Assembly: GCA_018398575.1 (NCBI GenBank)
Contig: JAGTXZ010000011.1
Span: forward strand, 2,232,001 to 2,296,000
Length of the DNA: 64,000 nt
Direction of reading: 5' to 3'
Source: Ampelomyces quisqualis
Lineage: Eukaryota > Ascomycota > Dothideomycetes > Pleosporales > Phaeosphaeriaceae
Part shown: piece after piece, positions 11,421 to 23,163 of the stretch
How the letters are laid out: each line of letters begins with the position of its first letter
Position numbering within the stretch: position 1 is the first letter of the stretch
Notes under the pieces: model-generated
What the model was told of the DNA's origin: nothing
Database searches by the model: none
The model's input: the letters and a program-made list of their open reading frames with translations, nothing else
Position numbers and translations under genes: made by a program

Positions 11421-14400
11421 ATGGCGTGGGCGACTGAGGTGGAAGTGCAAGACGACTACTTCTCTGGCGACAACGTCTCATCATCTGGCGATGAGGCTGG
11501 TCATCAGGACTTCGAGGCCCTTGAGTACGTCAAAGATGCTGACTCAGACGCGGATGTCGACGTCTCACGCGCACATGGACCGCAGACGACGTCCGAGAAG
11601 CGTAGAGTGCAGAATGAAGTAATGCGAACTTTTGCTGCCGATATTACTGCCCACGTTACGCAGCAAGAAGTTGAGGAGGCCGCAGCAAAAGGCGCAAATG
11701 AAGAGCAGCTGTCCATCCGTGATATCCTAGCTAGCCAGGGCACAACGATTCGCATTGCCAATCCTCGCGACTACCAGACAGAACTGTTTCAGAGGGCAAA
11801 GATGCAGAACACAATCGCCGTGTTAGATACTGGCACGGGCAAGACGCACATTGCTACTCTGTTGCTAAGGCACGTTCTCGAAGAGGAGCTAGAGCATCGA
11901 GCCGCGGGCAGCATCCACAAGATCGCATTCTTCCTTGTAAAATCATTCTTGTGCTTCTATGGAAAGCGGGCTGATTTGCTTAGGTCGACTCCGTCAACTT
12001 GGTTTTCCAACAAGCCAACGTACTACGCTGCGGCCTTGATCAGAACGTCGAAGGCATCTGTGGCACCATGGGACAGTCATTATACCAGAAAGGCACATGG
12101 AGCAAGCTTTTTGCAAACAACATGGTCATTGTCTGCACAGCCCAGGTGCTCTCAGATTGCATGATGCATTCCTTCATTAGCATGTCTCAAATCAACCTCC
12201 TCATCTTCGATGAGGCCCACCACGCCAAGGGCAACCACCCCTATGCTCGAATAATGAAAGACTATTACACCTATGAGTCCGAGGCCGTCAAACGACCCCG
12301 TATCTTTGGCATGACAGCTTCCCCAGTAGACGTCAGAGGCCAATCCGCAGAACATGTTCGAGACGCTGCGCGCGAACTAGAAGCCTTGCTGAATGCAAAG
12401 ATCGCAACTACCGCGGATTCAACGCTCGCCTCAAACAGCATCAGTAAGCCAAAAGAGGAGGTAGCAGTGTATTCGAAGCTGCGGAGCGATTTCGAGACCC
12501 CATTACATTTAAAAGTCAAGGCCAAATACGGCGACGTTGCGCCATTCCAGAATTTTTTTACGGCATCCAAGGTACACGCTTCCGAGCTTGGAAGGTGGGC
12601 GTCGGATATGTATTGGTCTTTTGCATTTGCCGACGAGCAGAGCCGCAAATTGCAGATCCGCGAAGAGTTCAAGTACAACCGGACGAAAAAGGACTGGTCT
12701 GTCACCGAATTGGATGGACAAATGAAGCGATTGAAGGAGGCAGCTGCCTTTGTGCAGCAGCATGAGATTGGTCTGCCGACACTCGGAGAAGGAGACGTTA
12801 GCTCCAAAGTCCGGATGCTGCACCACTGGTTGGACTTATACTACGAACGAAGCGCAGAGGCTCACTGTATCGTCTTTGTCGAGAAGCGACACACCGCAAG
12901 ATTGCTGAAGCTCATCTTCGACCACATCGGCGGATGCCATCTTCACTGCGACGTGCTAGTCGGCGTCAATAATCGCGCTGGTGAGGAAAATGTCTCGCTC
13001 CGGTCGCAGATCTTGACTTTGCAGAAGTTTCGACGTGGTGAGCTTAATTGCCTGTTTGCTACATCCGTCGCTGAAGAAGGTTTGGATATACCACAATGCA
13101 ACCTTGTCGTACGGTTCGATCTTTACCGTACAATGATCGGCTACGTTCAGTCTCGCGGCCGCGCAAGACATCGGAACTCGAAGTATCTCCACATGCTTGA
13201 AGAAGGCAATCACGACCATCAAGAGCGCATCATGGACGCTCGTCATGATGAGCGAATCATGCGAGACTTCTGTAAGAACCTCACCCAGGATCGGCAGCTC
13301 AATTGCGCGGATCAGGAGATTGCAGAGTTGCGGGCAATGGAAGACACATTATTTCCAAGTTACACAGATCCAGAATCTGGTGCAAAGCTTACATACCGAT
13401 CAAGTCTGTCGGTTCTGAACCACTTTGTCGCGACTTGGCCATCGCCGGATCACAACACAATGGCTCAACCGTCATATGTCCTCAGCCCTCGAGTCAATTT
13501 GGACCTTCGCGATCCTCAGCGTGGTGGATATATTTGTGAAGTTATCCTGCCAGAGAACTGTCCGGTCAATTCAATGATTGGTCAAGTCCACAGCCGCAAA
13601 ACAATCGCAAAGTGCTCAGCTGCTTACGAGATGTGCCTCAAGCTTCGGGACAAAGGTCATATCAACGAACATCTTCTCCCAACGAGAGCAAAGTCTTTGC
13701 CTGAGGCGAGAAACGCACTTCTCGCTGTGAGTGAAAAGAGGAAAGGGAATTATCCTATGGTTATCAAACCCAGTTTCTGGAAACAAGGTTGCGACAAGAT
13801 TCCCCATGAGCTGTACATTACTACGGTAGACCTGGACAATGGGCTAGACCGATCTCATCAACCTCTTGCATTGCTCACGCGAAAGTCCTTCCCCAGGTTG
13901 CCTCTTTTCCCAATATATCTCACGGATGGTCGTCCTTCCAACATCGTCTCTCGGCCGCTCACCACCTCAATTTCCCTCACAGACGACCTACTCGAGATGG
14001 TTACCAAATTCACTCTCCGGATATTCGAAGACATCTTCAACAAGTTGTATAAGTATGACATTACCAAAATGTCGTATTGGGTCGTACCGGTCAATCAGCA
14101 GAAGCTGTCCACGTCCATGCCACTGCGTGATCTACAGAGTATCCTGGACATGGATCAGATGCGCAAGGTCTGTAATGAACCTTACTGGAAATGGACATCG
14201 GAAGTTGACAATGGCGATCTCATCAACAAGTACTTCATAGATCCCATGAACGGGGGTCGACGGTATTATTCGGACTGCCACGCACCACACCTGACTCCTC
14301 AGGACCCTGTGCCGGCACACATACCACGTCAGAACCATAAGTTCATGAGCACTATCTTGGACTACACAGATAGCAGATGGCTGAAGAGTCGCGACATTAC

Positions 14401-16252
14401 ACGTTGGGACCCCAACCAACCCGTACTGCAGGTGGAGAAAATACCTTTTCGGCGGAATCATCTTGCGAATGTGGAAGACAAGGAGAAGAAAGAATTCGAT
14501 GATCTGAGGACTTACGTCTGTCCAGAGCCTCTGCACATCTCAAATTTTGCCACACCATTTGTGGTAATGTGTTATGTTCTACCAGCCATCATCCATCGCT
14601 TCGAGAGCTACCTGATCGCCCTCGACGCATGCGAAGTACTTGATCTTAGGGTAAGTCCTGCCCTCGCACTCGAAGCCCTCACCAAGGACTCCGAGAATTC
14701 CGAAGAACATGGTGAAGAGAAGATCAATTTCAAGAGCGGAATGGGTCCAAACTACGAGCGACTCGAGTTTCTAGGCGACTGTTTTCTCAAAATGGCTACC
14801 TCGTTATCGACCTTCGTGCAACAACCTGAGGAGAACGAGTTTGAGTTCCACGTACGCCGCATGCTCATGCTATGCAATCAAAACCTCATGGAGACTGCCG
14901 TCGGAAAAAAGAAGGTACCGTGTCCAGACGGAAGTGAGCGAGATTTGCAGCTGTACAAGTACATCCGAACAGATGCATTCTCTCGGTATGCATTGAATCT
15001 CCCTGAATTGATGTAAGCTAACTCGCGCAGTCGTACCTGGTACCCTGAAAGCTTGAAGCTTCTTCGCGGCAAAGGATTGAACAAGAGTGAGAGCGACTGG
15101 TTGACGCTTACCCACAACCTTGGCGACAAAAGCGTTGCAGATGTATGTGAAGCCTTCATTGGAGCTGCTTTCATGCAGCATCATAAAGGTGGTCAGTGGG
15201 CTCCAAGCGATTGGGACGAGGCTGTCAAAGCAGTCAAGCTCTTCGCCAACAGTGCAGACCATCTCATGGAGAAGTGGACAGACTACTATGCCGCTTACGA
15301 GAAGCCAAATTACCAGCTCGCCGATGCCACTGCTTCCCAACGGGACCTTGCTCACAAAGTCGAAGCGAAGCACCCTTACCACTTCAAGTACCCACGGCTA
15401 CTCCGTTCGGCTTTCGTGCACCCCTCCCAGCCCTTCATGTGGGAGAACATTCCGAACTACCAACGACTGGAGTTTTTGGGTGACTCGCTCCTCGACATGG
15501 CATTCATCGTGCACTTATTTTACAAGTATCCAGATAAGGATCCCCAGTGGCTCACCGAACATAAAACCCCCATGGTGTCCAACAAATTCCTGGGTGCCGT
15601 GTGTGTCAAGCTAGGCTGGCACACCCACATCAAGCAGAATACAGCAATTCTTTCGAGTCAGATTCGAGACTATGTTTATGAGGTCGAAGAAGCAGAGCGC
15701 GAAGCAAAAGGTGCAGTTGACTACTGGGTCACGGTGTCTGAACCGCCAAAATGCCTCGCCGACGTCATCGAGGCTTTCGTTGCCGCTATCTTTGTGGACT
15801 CTGAGTTTGACTTCAATGTTGTCCAGCGTTTCTTTGATTTGCATCTCAAGCCTTTCTTCGTCGACATGACGCTCGAAGCGTACGAGAACTTTGCTTCAAA
15901 CCACCCAACCACTCGGCTGTCGCGCCTCTTATCTATCGACTTCGGATGTTCTGAGTGGCGCATGGGTGCGCTTGAGACGGAGACAGTCATACCAGGCAAG
16001 GGCAAAGCTATTGCGGCCATGGTCATGATTCACAACAAGGTGCACTTTCATTCGCTAGGTCAGAGCGGACGGTATGCGCGTGTACGTGCGAGTCATGCAG
16101 CATTGGAAAAGTTGGACGGAATGGCGCCGTACGAATTCCGCAGTAAGTACGGATGCGACTGTGTTGATGAAGGAGAAGGTGAGGTCAGGATGGCGGATGT
16201 CGCAGCGAGGAAAGAGGAGATGAGGAAAGAAGCTCTGGGTCCGAGCATCTAG
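11421..16252 (+). CDS. dcl1: Dicer-like ribonuclease III
   Basis: Exons 11421-11936, 11984-14985 and 15031-16252 give about 1579 aa, with short introns of 47 and 45 nt. Order: acidic N-terminus; DExD/H helicase with Walker A LDTGTGKT (about 135-142), DEAHH (about 248) and GMTASPV; helicase C with QSRGRARHR; Dicer dimerisation domain (KTIAKCSAAYEMCLKL); a PAZ-like region; two RNase III domains (YERLEFLGDCFLKMA and YQRLEFLGDSLLDMA), each followed by its second acidic pair (DVCEAF, DVIEAF); and a C-terminal dsRNA-binding domain. All eight expected acidic catalytic residues look intact. The C-terminus has a Cys, a His cluster and CDC spaced like the CHCC zinc site of fission yeast Dcr1. It cuts dsRNA into small RNAs for quelling or antiviral silencing. 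The start is the ATG at 11421; dcl1 rather than dcl2 is judged from overall resemblance and length. Confidence 0.93.
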
Positions 16253-17931
16253 ACGGTGAAAATTTGCTTGGTGGGTCGCAAGGCTGGAAGCAAATCTGTT
16301 GATTGAGTGATTCAGGGCGTTGGACAAGGGCATAGCGTGGACATCGGAGCACTGGTCAAGGTTAGGTACATTTGAACGAAGAAATGACACTACCATGACT
16401 TAGTCATCTTTGACAATTGTATAATGAGCTGGCGCTAATTATGTGCGGTATGATTCTGCTTGATCGCCAGGTATATCGGCACTTGAGGTCGATTTTCTAG
16501 CCATGGTATATCCGTTGTTCTTCCCAAGCAAGCCAACTGTACATTCACCAAAAAAGTGCGCAATCTCCGCCTTCCGATAGAGCTCAACTTGCCTGTCGCG
16601 TTTCTTGTTCTACTACAGAAGACGCAGAGTATTCGTTTCCCTCACTCCAATCCTCAGATCTTGGTACAGATTTGCAACGCAAGCTGACGTGACATCTGCT
16701 TGAAACCCAGACTGATAAGATTGAAATTGCCCATCCGTCAGCTGCACAACGCGCGTTTCGGCCTTGCGCAGCCATGGGATAATGAAGTCTCATAAGTATC
16801 ACAACATTACCAATCGCTAGATGTAGCTTACACACACGTGTGTTGGCCCCAATTCTTGCATGTACACAAGGCTGAAAAGCGCCCCCAACACGGCGGGCAT
16901 ATACTACACAAACTTCGATGATGATTGTTTCGGCACTTGGAGTTGCGCGTACTATCAAGCTATTTCGACGCAAAGCGATGTTCTCCTATTGCAACGGATT
17001 GGAGCCGATTTGTGCGGAGTACTCCGTATAGCAGGACTGTTAATCACGACGACACAGATACAGATTGTCGTACCTGGTGGTGTTCAATTGGCGTTGAAGG
17101 GACGAACAAGGGCCATAAAACTCGTCCCGTCCACCATTTGCCTCACCGTCTGTGTCGCTGTCTGCTTCAACCGCCCCAACGACCGCAGCTGTAAAGAATT
17201 CCTAGTACAGTTACGATTCGAGGTTTGGAGCCTATGAGTGTTATCTATTGGCAGGCATTCGAGGACTTCAGGTGTCGCAAGGCTGGACGCATGAAGGTGT
17301 GGTAGGCGTGGGAGCAATGTCGGGCTCGGAACGACATCCATAGCGTGGGATCGCAAACATTGGGTGAACACCTGAATTACCATAGTAGTAACACTGCTGC
17401 GACCTGCTTATGCTGTAAGCTTTCCTTGTGCCTCTGATTCTCGCTCGACTGCTGCATGCAGAGGATGGGGTCGAGAACTTGCGGCTCGCTTGAGAATGTC
17501 ATGTGCTTGTACCCCCCTCACCCAACCCACCAGTAAAGTCGACATGAATTCGGCCCCCATTCAGCCTCCAATTGTTTCTTGTGCCGTCTGGCACGATGAC
17601 TGGTTGCGTCCCACATGTTCTGCCGTGTGTTGACTTGGCGTTAGTTCCAACGCACGAGGCTGAAGATGCACACCTATGAGGTGCGCCCCCCCCCTTCCAA
17701 ATGCGGCCCATGAGACACGGTGATGAGGACTCATTGGACAAATATGCAGCCCCTATCGCAAACAGAGTGTGTGCGCTCGATGCTGTTCTTGTATACATAA
17801 AAGCCTTGTGCTCCTGACATTTGTTGCGCGATTCACAGCGTTCCTTGGTCAAGCAGTTCTCAGCCTTGCTGCTTCAGCCTTGCAGCACAGTGAAACAACT
17901 CACTCGTCCCATAACAATATTTGATAGGGCG
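16253..17931. other. intergenic region, no gene recognised
   Basis: This 1.7-kb stretch follows dcl1. It contains a perfect 12-bp palindrome CGGAGTACTCCG at 17015-17026 and a C8 run near 17690. Several 60-125-codon frames show no domain. The right end is the promoter of the Mid2-like gene. Confidence 0.5.
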
Positions 17932-19147
17932 ATGTCGACACCAATCTCGGCCATGAGTCCTTTGGGGCCCATGACGACGCCGTTTTTGCCGCCTCAGTCG
18001 TGCGAGACTATCTTCTACGATGGCTATCATGAGCGAGACATGTCCTGTAATCCAGCCGGAACGCCTGTACGAGACAGCTCGTGCTTCATTAGTAGCTCCT
18101 CAACATACCCATTGGACTTCATAGTTACATACTCGCCTGCAATCGCATGTCCCATTGGGTGGACCTCCAACAAGGGCGTCACTAATCCTTCCGGTACACA
18201 GATCGTAGTCTGCTGTCCTTCGTAAGTCTACTCCCCATTCCTATTAGTAAAAGGTTGTGACTGACAAGTTACCATTCAGCGGTTATCCCAGTGCGGGTCC
18301 GGCCAGTTGCTTGCGGACATCGACACGGAGAGGTGAAGTGTTCTCGTGTATTGGAGGAAATGCTGTGCCAGTCGCCACGCCCACCACCACAACTCCCCAA
18401 TTCATCGGTTCAGGGTCCAGCCTTTACATTCCTACATATACCCACTACGCCCTCCAAGTACAGTTGGTCATACCCCCTTCCGCTGCGTTCACGACCTTCA
18501 CTGCACCGTGGCCAGTCGATCCAAACGCCAAAACGTCGTCCACCGCATCGGGTTCCACACCCTCAGCCTCCACGGCACCCGTTGAGCCAGGCAAGAATAA
18601 AATTTCCGGCGGCGCAATCGCAGGCATCGTCATCGGCGCATTGGCGCTCATAGCCCTCATCATCGCATGTCTCTTCATCCGCCGCCGCAAGCGCAAGAGC
18701 ATAGTCACATCCCAGCACCAGAACAACATCGACAACGGACTCCCCGAATTCGTCCCGTACGGCGATCACCAGACCGAGACAAAAGTCCCGCCCGTGTCTA
18801 CGTCTGTTGCTGGGACGCCGACGCTCGTCAATTCGTCGCCACACCAGACTAATCGCGACACGGTTTTCTCGGAGACATCGCATATGTCAATGGCCCCGCA
18901 TTCGCCTCATCAGCCCGAGTTCATACCCTCGCGACAATCGCATGTTCCGCCGGCGTACTCCAACGACATACGTTCTACTTCGGGAGCGGCGTCGCCGCCG
19001 CCTACGTCGAATATGGTGAGGCTTGAGGCGGATAAAGCGGCATTGGAAGAGCGGATTGCGCGCATGAGATATCTTGCGCAGATGGAAGAGGAGCAGGCGA
19101 ATATGCAGGCGGAGATTGAGCGTATGAGAGCTGGGAAGCAAGCCTAG
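17932..19147 (+). CDS. Mid2-like single-span membrane protein of unknown function
   Basis: Two exons, 17932-18221 and 18280-19147 (58-nt intron, GTAAGT...TTCAG), give about 385 aa. The N-terminal 195 residues are Ser/Thr/Pro-rich with scattered cysteines (SCETIFYDG, CNPAG, CPIGW, VCCPS), consistent with an extracellular domain. A Ser/Thr stem follows, then one clear transmembrane segment (GGAIAGIVIGALALIALIIA) and an RRRKRK stop-transfer stretch. The cytoplasmic part ends in a charged coiled coil (EADKAALEERIARMR). This layout is seen in many filamentous-fungal proteins and resembles Mid2/WSC wall-stress sensors, but no WSC domain is visible and the role is inference. No cleavable signal peptide is evident from the chosen ATG. 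The 17821 frame start upstream is TTG, so 17932 is the first usable ATG. Confidence 0.75.
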
Positions 19148-19315
19148 GGTAGGTGTTCTTTCTGAGTTGGGCGATGAGATCGCGGAGGGCAGGGAGGACG
19201 TGAGATTACTCTTGTTGACGTAATCTTTTGATGAAAGTGATGTTAGCTATGATGGCTCTTACGCACTGTAGCGAGCCAGCAGTTCTGTCTTCTCGTCTTG
19301 ACTGCCCACTTCCGT

Positions 19316-20691
19316 CTACCGCCTGTTTCTGTACTTGGCCAGACCAGAATATGTCCCACCCTTGACTATCTCTTTGGTCTCCCCCACAGTACCAAAGCAG
19401 CAATGCTCGACCACAGCTAATGGCCCCCCTCTTGAATTTTCCTCCAGCAGGACTCCCTATTTGAGTTTGGTATCCGTCAATTCTTTCGGAAACGGATCTC
19501 CTCCAAGACAGGCGCCCACACTGAGATGATCGAGAGTAGAGTTCCTTGTCGTTACCATGATACGCGAGAATAAGACGTCTGAAGTAACGCCGTTCTGGTA
19601 TATGGACCACGCATCGATGAGCATGAAGCAAAAGGTGCCGCCGATGACGATAATATATCCAATCCAGAGACTTCGCTTGTAGTATTTTAACTGGTTGATT
19701 GTCCGAGGCTTTATGCAAGCAACATCCTGTGTCTCGGCAACCACAAGTGCCGGCTCACTTCTTCAATAGGCCTTGTACACCTTCCATCAAGTTGGGTACC
19801 GATTCGGGTGTTCGGGCGCCCATGGAGTGGTAGGCTGCCGTGAGCTTGTAAGCCTAATAATGTTGTCCAGGGCGAACAAAGTTTGTTTCAGGAACCGCTA
19901 CCCAGTCGCTGTTGTTGCCCAGCTTCGGCTTCAGCGTAGTGTCGACGAGGAGATTGAGGAAGTCTCTTTGTTTGAGCGTCGCAGTTTGACTGATATTGTA
20001 GTTCATCTCAAAGGTGCACTTGGTATGATACATGACACACTTGAACATCTTCGGTTCATGCACCACCTTCCACTTTTTAGCATAAGGCGAGTCGGCTGCG
20101 TAAGAAGTATTAGTTTTAATGGTATAGCCGATCCAGAGGATTGGTTCGCTCTCGAAGACACCCAGTGAGGCTGGGTATGGAGGAGGTTGTCGCGGAACCC
20201 CATTCAAGGTGTCAGTTTGGGGTGACTTATAGTCATCCTGATCCACCTCGGCAACGTACGTAAAATTACCGTAGGGTGCTATCTGGTTGATGTTGAATAG
20301 GCGCGTTAGCTGGTGGCGAGTCGGTAACGTCGTCACTCTTGTAGCCCGGCCCCATGAAGCTGATAGAGTAGGAACAATTCCAGCCCTGGCCGCAGAAGGA
20401 AAGAGCGGCCCCCACGCGTGGCTGCGGTCTTTTCAAATAGGCAGTACTGATTGCCAGACGTCGGACATTCTTGGATGGCTGATCCAGCAGAACCTCCCGT
20501 GATACCACGCCGGAGCAAGCAATAAGCAAGTACTTCGGCCGCCTGTTGCGCGTGCTGCGGATACAGGAAATCATTGTGGCCCTTGGTGACAACTGTCGAT
20601 CCCCAGGTGGAGCATAGCATCGTAAGATGAAGTCAAGAGTGAGGTGTAGGACAGTTTGCTCTTTGACATGTTGAGCGAAACCAAGCGTCAT
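19316..20691 (-). pseudogene. decayed fungal multi-span membrane protein gene (unknown function)
   Basis: Read on the minus strand, several collinear pieces of one protein appear in shifting frames. First comes MTLGFAQHVKEQT; then a frame shift to STWGSTVVTKGHNDFLYPQ and CPTSGNQYCLFEKTAA; then a shift back to GQGWNCSYSISFMGPGYK; then a further 1-base shift to FNINQIAPYGNFTYVAEVD, continuing through EPILWIGYTIKT to NFVRPGQHY. There an in-frame TAG follows, after which YKLTAAYHSMGAR is still readable. A C-terminal piece carries one hydrophobic segment (WIGYIIVIGGTFCFMLIDAW) and a second in-frame TAG before EENSRGGPLAVVEHCCFG. The first TAG is compatible with CAG to TAG. The parent family is a fungus-specific membrane protein with a lumenal NCSYSISFxGPGYxC-type domain. 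The N-terminal membrane spans are missing. At least three frameshifts and two stops make a functional gene unlikely. Confidence 0.75.
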
Positions 20692-21217
20692 CGGGCCGAG
20701 GGTTTACCAAATCGAGTTTCAACCTCGTACGGAGTATGTACGTTCCATGCGACCCACTTCCCCATCTTCTCTGCTTACCAATTCTTCTCTCTATACCTCG
20801 ATGTTGGCCCAAATCCGCTGCGCCAATCTTTCAGCGCAGGGTTAAGGTACCTGTTCTGGAGAGCCGAGCAGACTCCGAGATCACCCCGTTGCATCACGCC
20901 TTTCGAGCAGCAGGACTGTATTTGTCAACGGGCCGTTCCCAAACTAGCACTGTCGATTTGTGACAGCTAGATAGATGTTGCTAGTCTACCGGCAATCGCG
21001 ATTTTCGGATTAGTGACGTTGGGAGAACTCGGCGACGACCCACGTTATTCTTGCGTCACTACCGGGCCTCGTGAGAGCCCCGAACATAGCTATGCTTGAT
21101 AAATGGAGACAGAACCGCTGCCGCCATGGACGAGAGAACAAACACTTTGGCTTGTCATACCTGACAATCTTCACATACATCTCATTCTGACTAATCGAGA
21201 TTCGCCACACACGTACA
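20692..21217. other. intergenic region, promoter of the ADH-like gene
   Basis: 525 bp between the pseudogene's 5' end and the oxidoreductase start. It contains TACGGAGTA at 20728-20736. No coding feature was recognised; any lost 5' exons of the pseudogene would have lain here. Confidence 0.45.
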
Positions 21218-22367
21218 ATGGCACCATCAACAAACAAGCAATGGACGGTGAATGGCACCGAAGGCTTTGATGCCTTGAGGTTTGATGAGAGCGCAGCTGT
21301 TCCTGAGGTCGGCGATAAGGATGTCCTGGTCAAAGGTATCCCCTCAGTCCATTCTGGTGCTTTTGACGCTCTGCTGACCCGAACACAGTCCACGCAGCAT
21401 CTCTCAACTACCGCGACTTGGTCATTCCCAAGGGCAAATACCCGTTCCCAATGAATCTGCCAGTTGTTCCTGGATCAGACGGGGCTGGTACCGTGGAAGT
21501 AGTCGGCAAGGGCGTCACACGCTTCAAGCCTGGGGGTACATACATCCCACCATCTCGCACATACATGTACTGAACAACCCAGACAAGGTCGTAACACTCT
21601 TCAACCAAGGCCATATCGCCGGCTCCCTCGACTTCAAGACCCTCGGCACCGGCCTCGGCGGCGCCATCGATGGTACCCTCCGCGAGTACGCCGTCTTCGA
21701 CGAATCCGGCCTCGTCACCATGCCTTCGAATCTAAACTTCCTCGAAGCCTCGACCCTCACCTGCGCCGCCCTCACCGCCTGGAACGCCCTCTACGGCCTC
21801 GAGTCCCGCGCCCTCAAGCCCGGCGACACGATCCTCACACAAGGCACGGGCGGCGTGTCCATGTTCGCGCTACAATTCGCCAAAGCCGCTGGCGCGCGCA
21901 TCATCGCTACAACCTCTTCTGCGAACAAGGCCGAGCTGCTCAAAAAATACGGCGCACACCACGTCATCAACTACAACGAGACACCCAACTGGGGCGAGGA
22001 GGCCGCCAAGCTCACGCCCGGCGGCGCAGGCGTACAACACGTCGTCGAGGTCGGGGGACCAAACACCATGGCGCAATCCCTCAAGGCCGTGGCCATTGAC
22101 GGCGTCATCTCCATCATTGGATTCATCGGCGGGTTCAGCAAGGAGCAGCCGACGTTCTTGGACTGCCTGAACAACATCTGCACCGTACGTGGAATCCTCG
22201 TTGGCTCGCGCCTGCAGATGGAGGACATGTGCAGGGCGATTGAGGCGAATGATTTGCACCCCGTTGTGGATGACAAGGTCTTCCAGCTTCACCAGCTCAA
22301 GGACGCGTATCAGTACATGTGGGACCAGAAGCACTTTGGTAAGCTGACGGTCAAGGTGGCTGAGTGA
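21218..22367 (+). CDS. medium-chain dehydrogenase/reductase, zinc-free quinone-oxidoreductase/ADH-like
   Basis: Exons 21218-21335, 21389-21535 and 21583-22367 give about 349 aa, the normal length for this superfamily. Introns are 53 and 47 nt. The N-terminal GroES-like domain has VHAASLNYRDLVIPKG and PVVPGSDGAGTV. The Rossmann domain has GTGGVSMFALQFAKAAGA, and a serine-rich patch after the second strand (ATTSSANKAELLKKYGA) suggests NADP(H) preference. The catalytic-zinc ligands of classical alcohol dehydrogenases are not seen; an Asn-Tyr-Arg-Asp motif stands in place of the first Cys. The protein is therefore likely a zinc-independent reductase of enones or quinones, or of an unknown carbonyl. 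The substrate cannot be told from sequence. It is convergent with the SUMO protease gene. Confidence 0.88.
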
Positions 22368-23163
22368 GCAGAGGTTGCCTCGTATCAAGCTCTATAGATT
22401 CAAATGATGGTCATTCATGGTACACGTGTACCTCTTCTAGCAACAGCTTTTGTCGTGCGAAACGACCATGTTCTTTGTAGGGACGGAGATAGTAGGCTTT
22501 GTAGATTGGTGTACCAATTGCTGGTCGTCAATCACATCACTACCAAGTAGAACAAGCCGCGAACATCACTACCAAGTATTACAAGCCGCGACATCACAGA
22601 GAATCAAAACACAAGAACTATTTATCTTCGTTGTTATTCGACACTACCTGGAGACTCTGCTCCCTATCCTATTTGCGAGGCTCTTCTCGCCATGCTGATT
22701 ACTTTTACTTTTACTCGTAATGGGGTCGTGATGGGGGTATCAAAGGTCATCTCAATCATGATCCTCGACCAGCGAGAGTACGCAGCGCTATGCAGCCCAG
22801 CTAACCCAATGCCCGTTGAACTCCACACACAAAAACAAAAACACCTTGAACAAGCAACCAACCACCGTGCAATCCGCCAATCTTCCATCTGAAAAAGCAA
22901 ACAAGCAAGTAAAGGCAACCCGGGCCCGATGCCAAACTTCTCATCGTGGCTCAACCCTCACCACCACCCAGCAGTCGCCCATCAAGAGTCAGCTCTCGCG
23001 AGCAACTACGACCGAAAGGCGAGCACCGGGTGTGGTTCAGGGAGTGGATGAGAAAGGCAACGTGTAAACAAGAAGCCGTATAGTGGTGCAGAACTCAATA
23101 AACGCCGGATGGAAAGGAAAATGTAGAGAAGAGTCGTGAATAGTCGTGAGTCGTATAAGTCGT
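22368..23163. other. convergent intergenic region with a short direct repeat
   Basis: 796 bp between two gene ends. The only structure noted is the 29-bp tandem duplication near 22535. Small frames here are not supported as genes. Confidence 0.5.
22535..22592. repeat. 29-bp tandem duplication
   Basis: Two adjacent copies of a 29-base unit beginning CATCACTACCAAGTA and ending in ACAAGCCGCGA, with about two mismatches. It is probably a slippage duplication. No link to a mobile element is visible. Confidence 0.8.

Noticed and set aside
14986..15030. 18-nt intron option in dcl1 (GTAAGC to CGCAG)
   Set aside because: Too short; the 45-nt intron starting at GTATGC gives the expected FSRRTWYPE junction.
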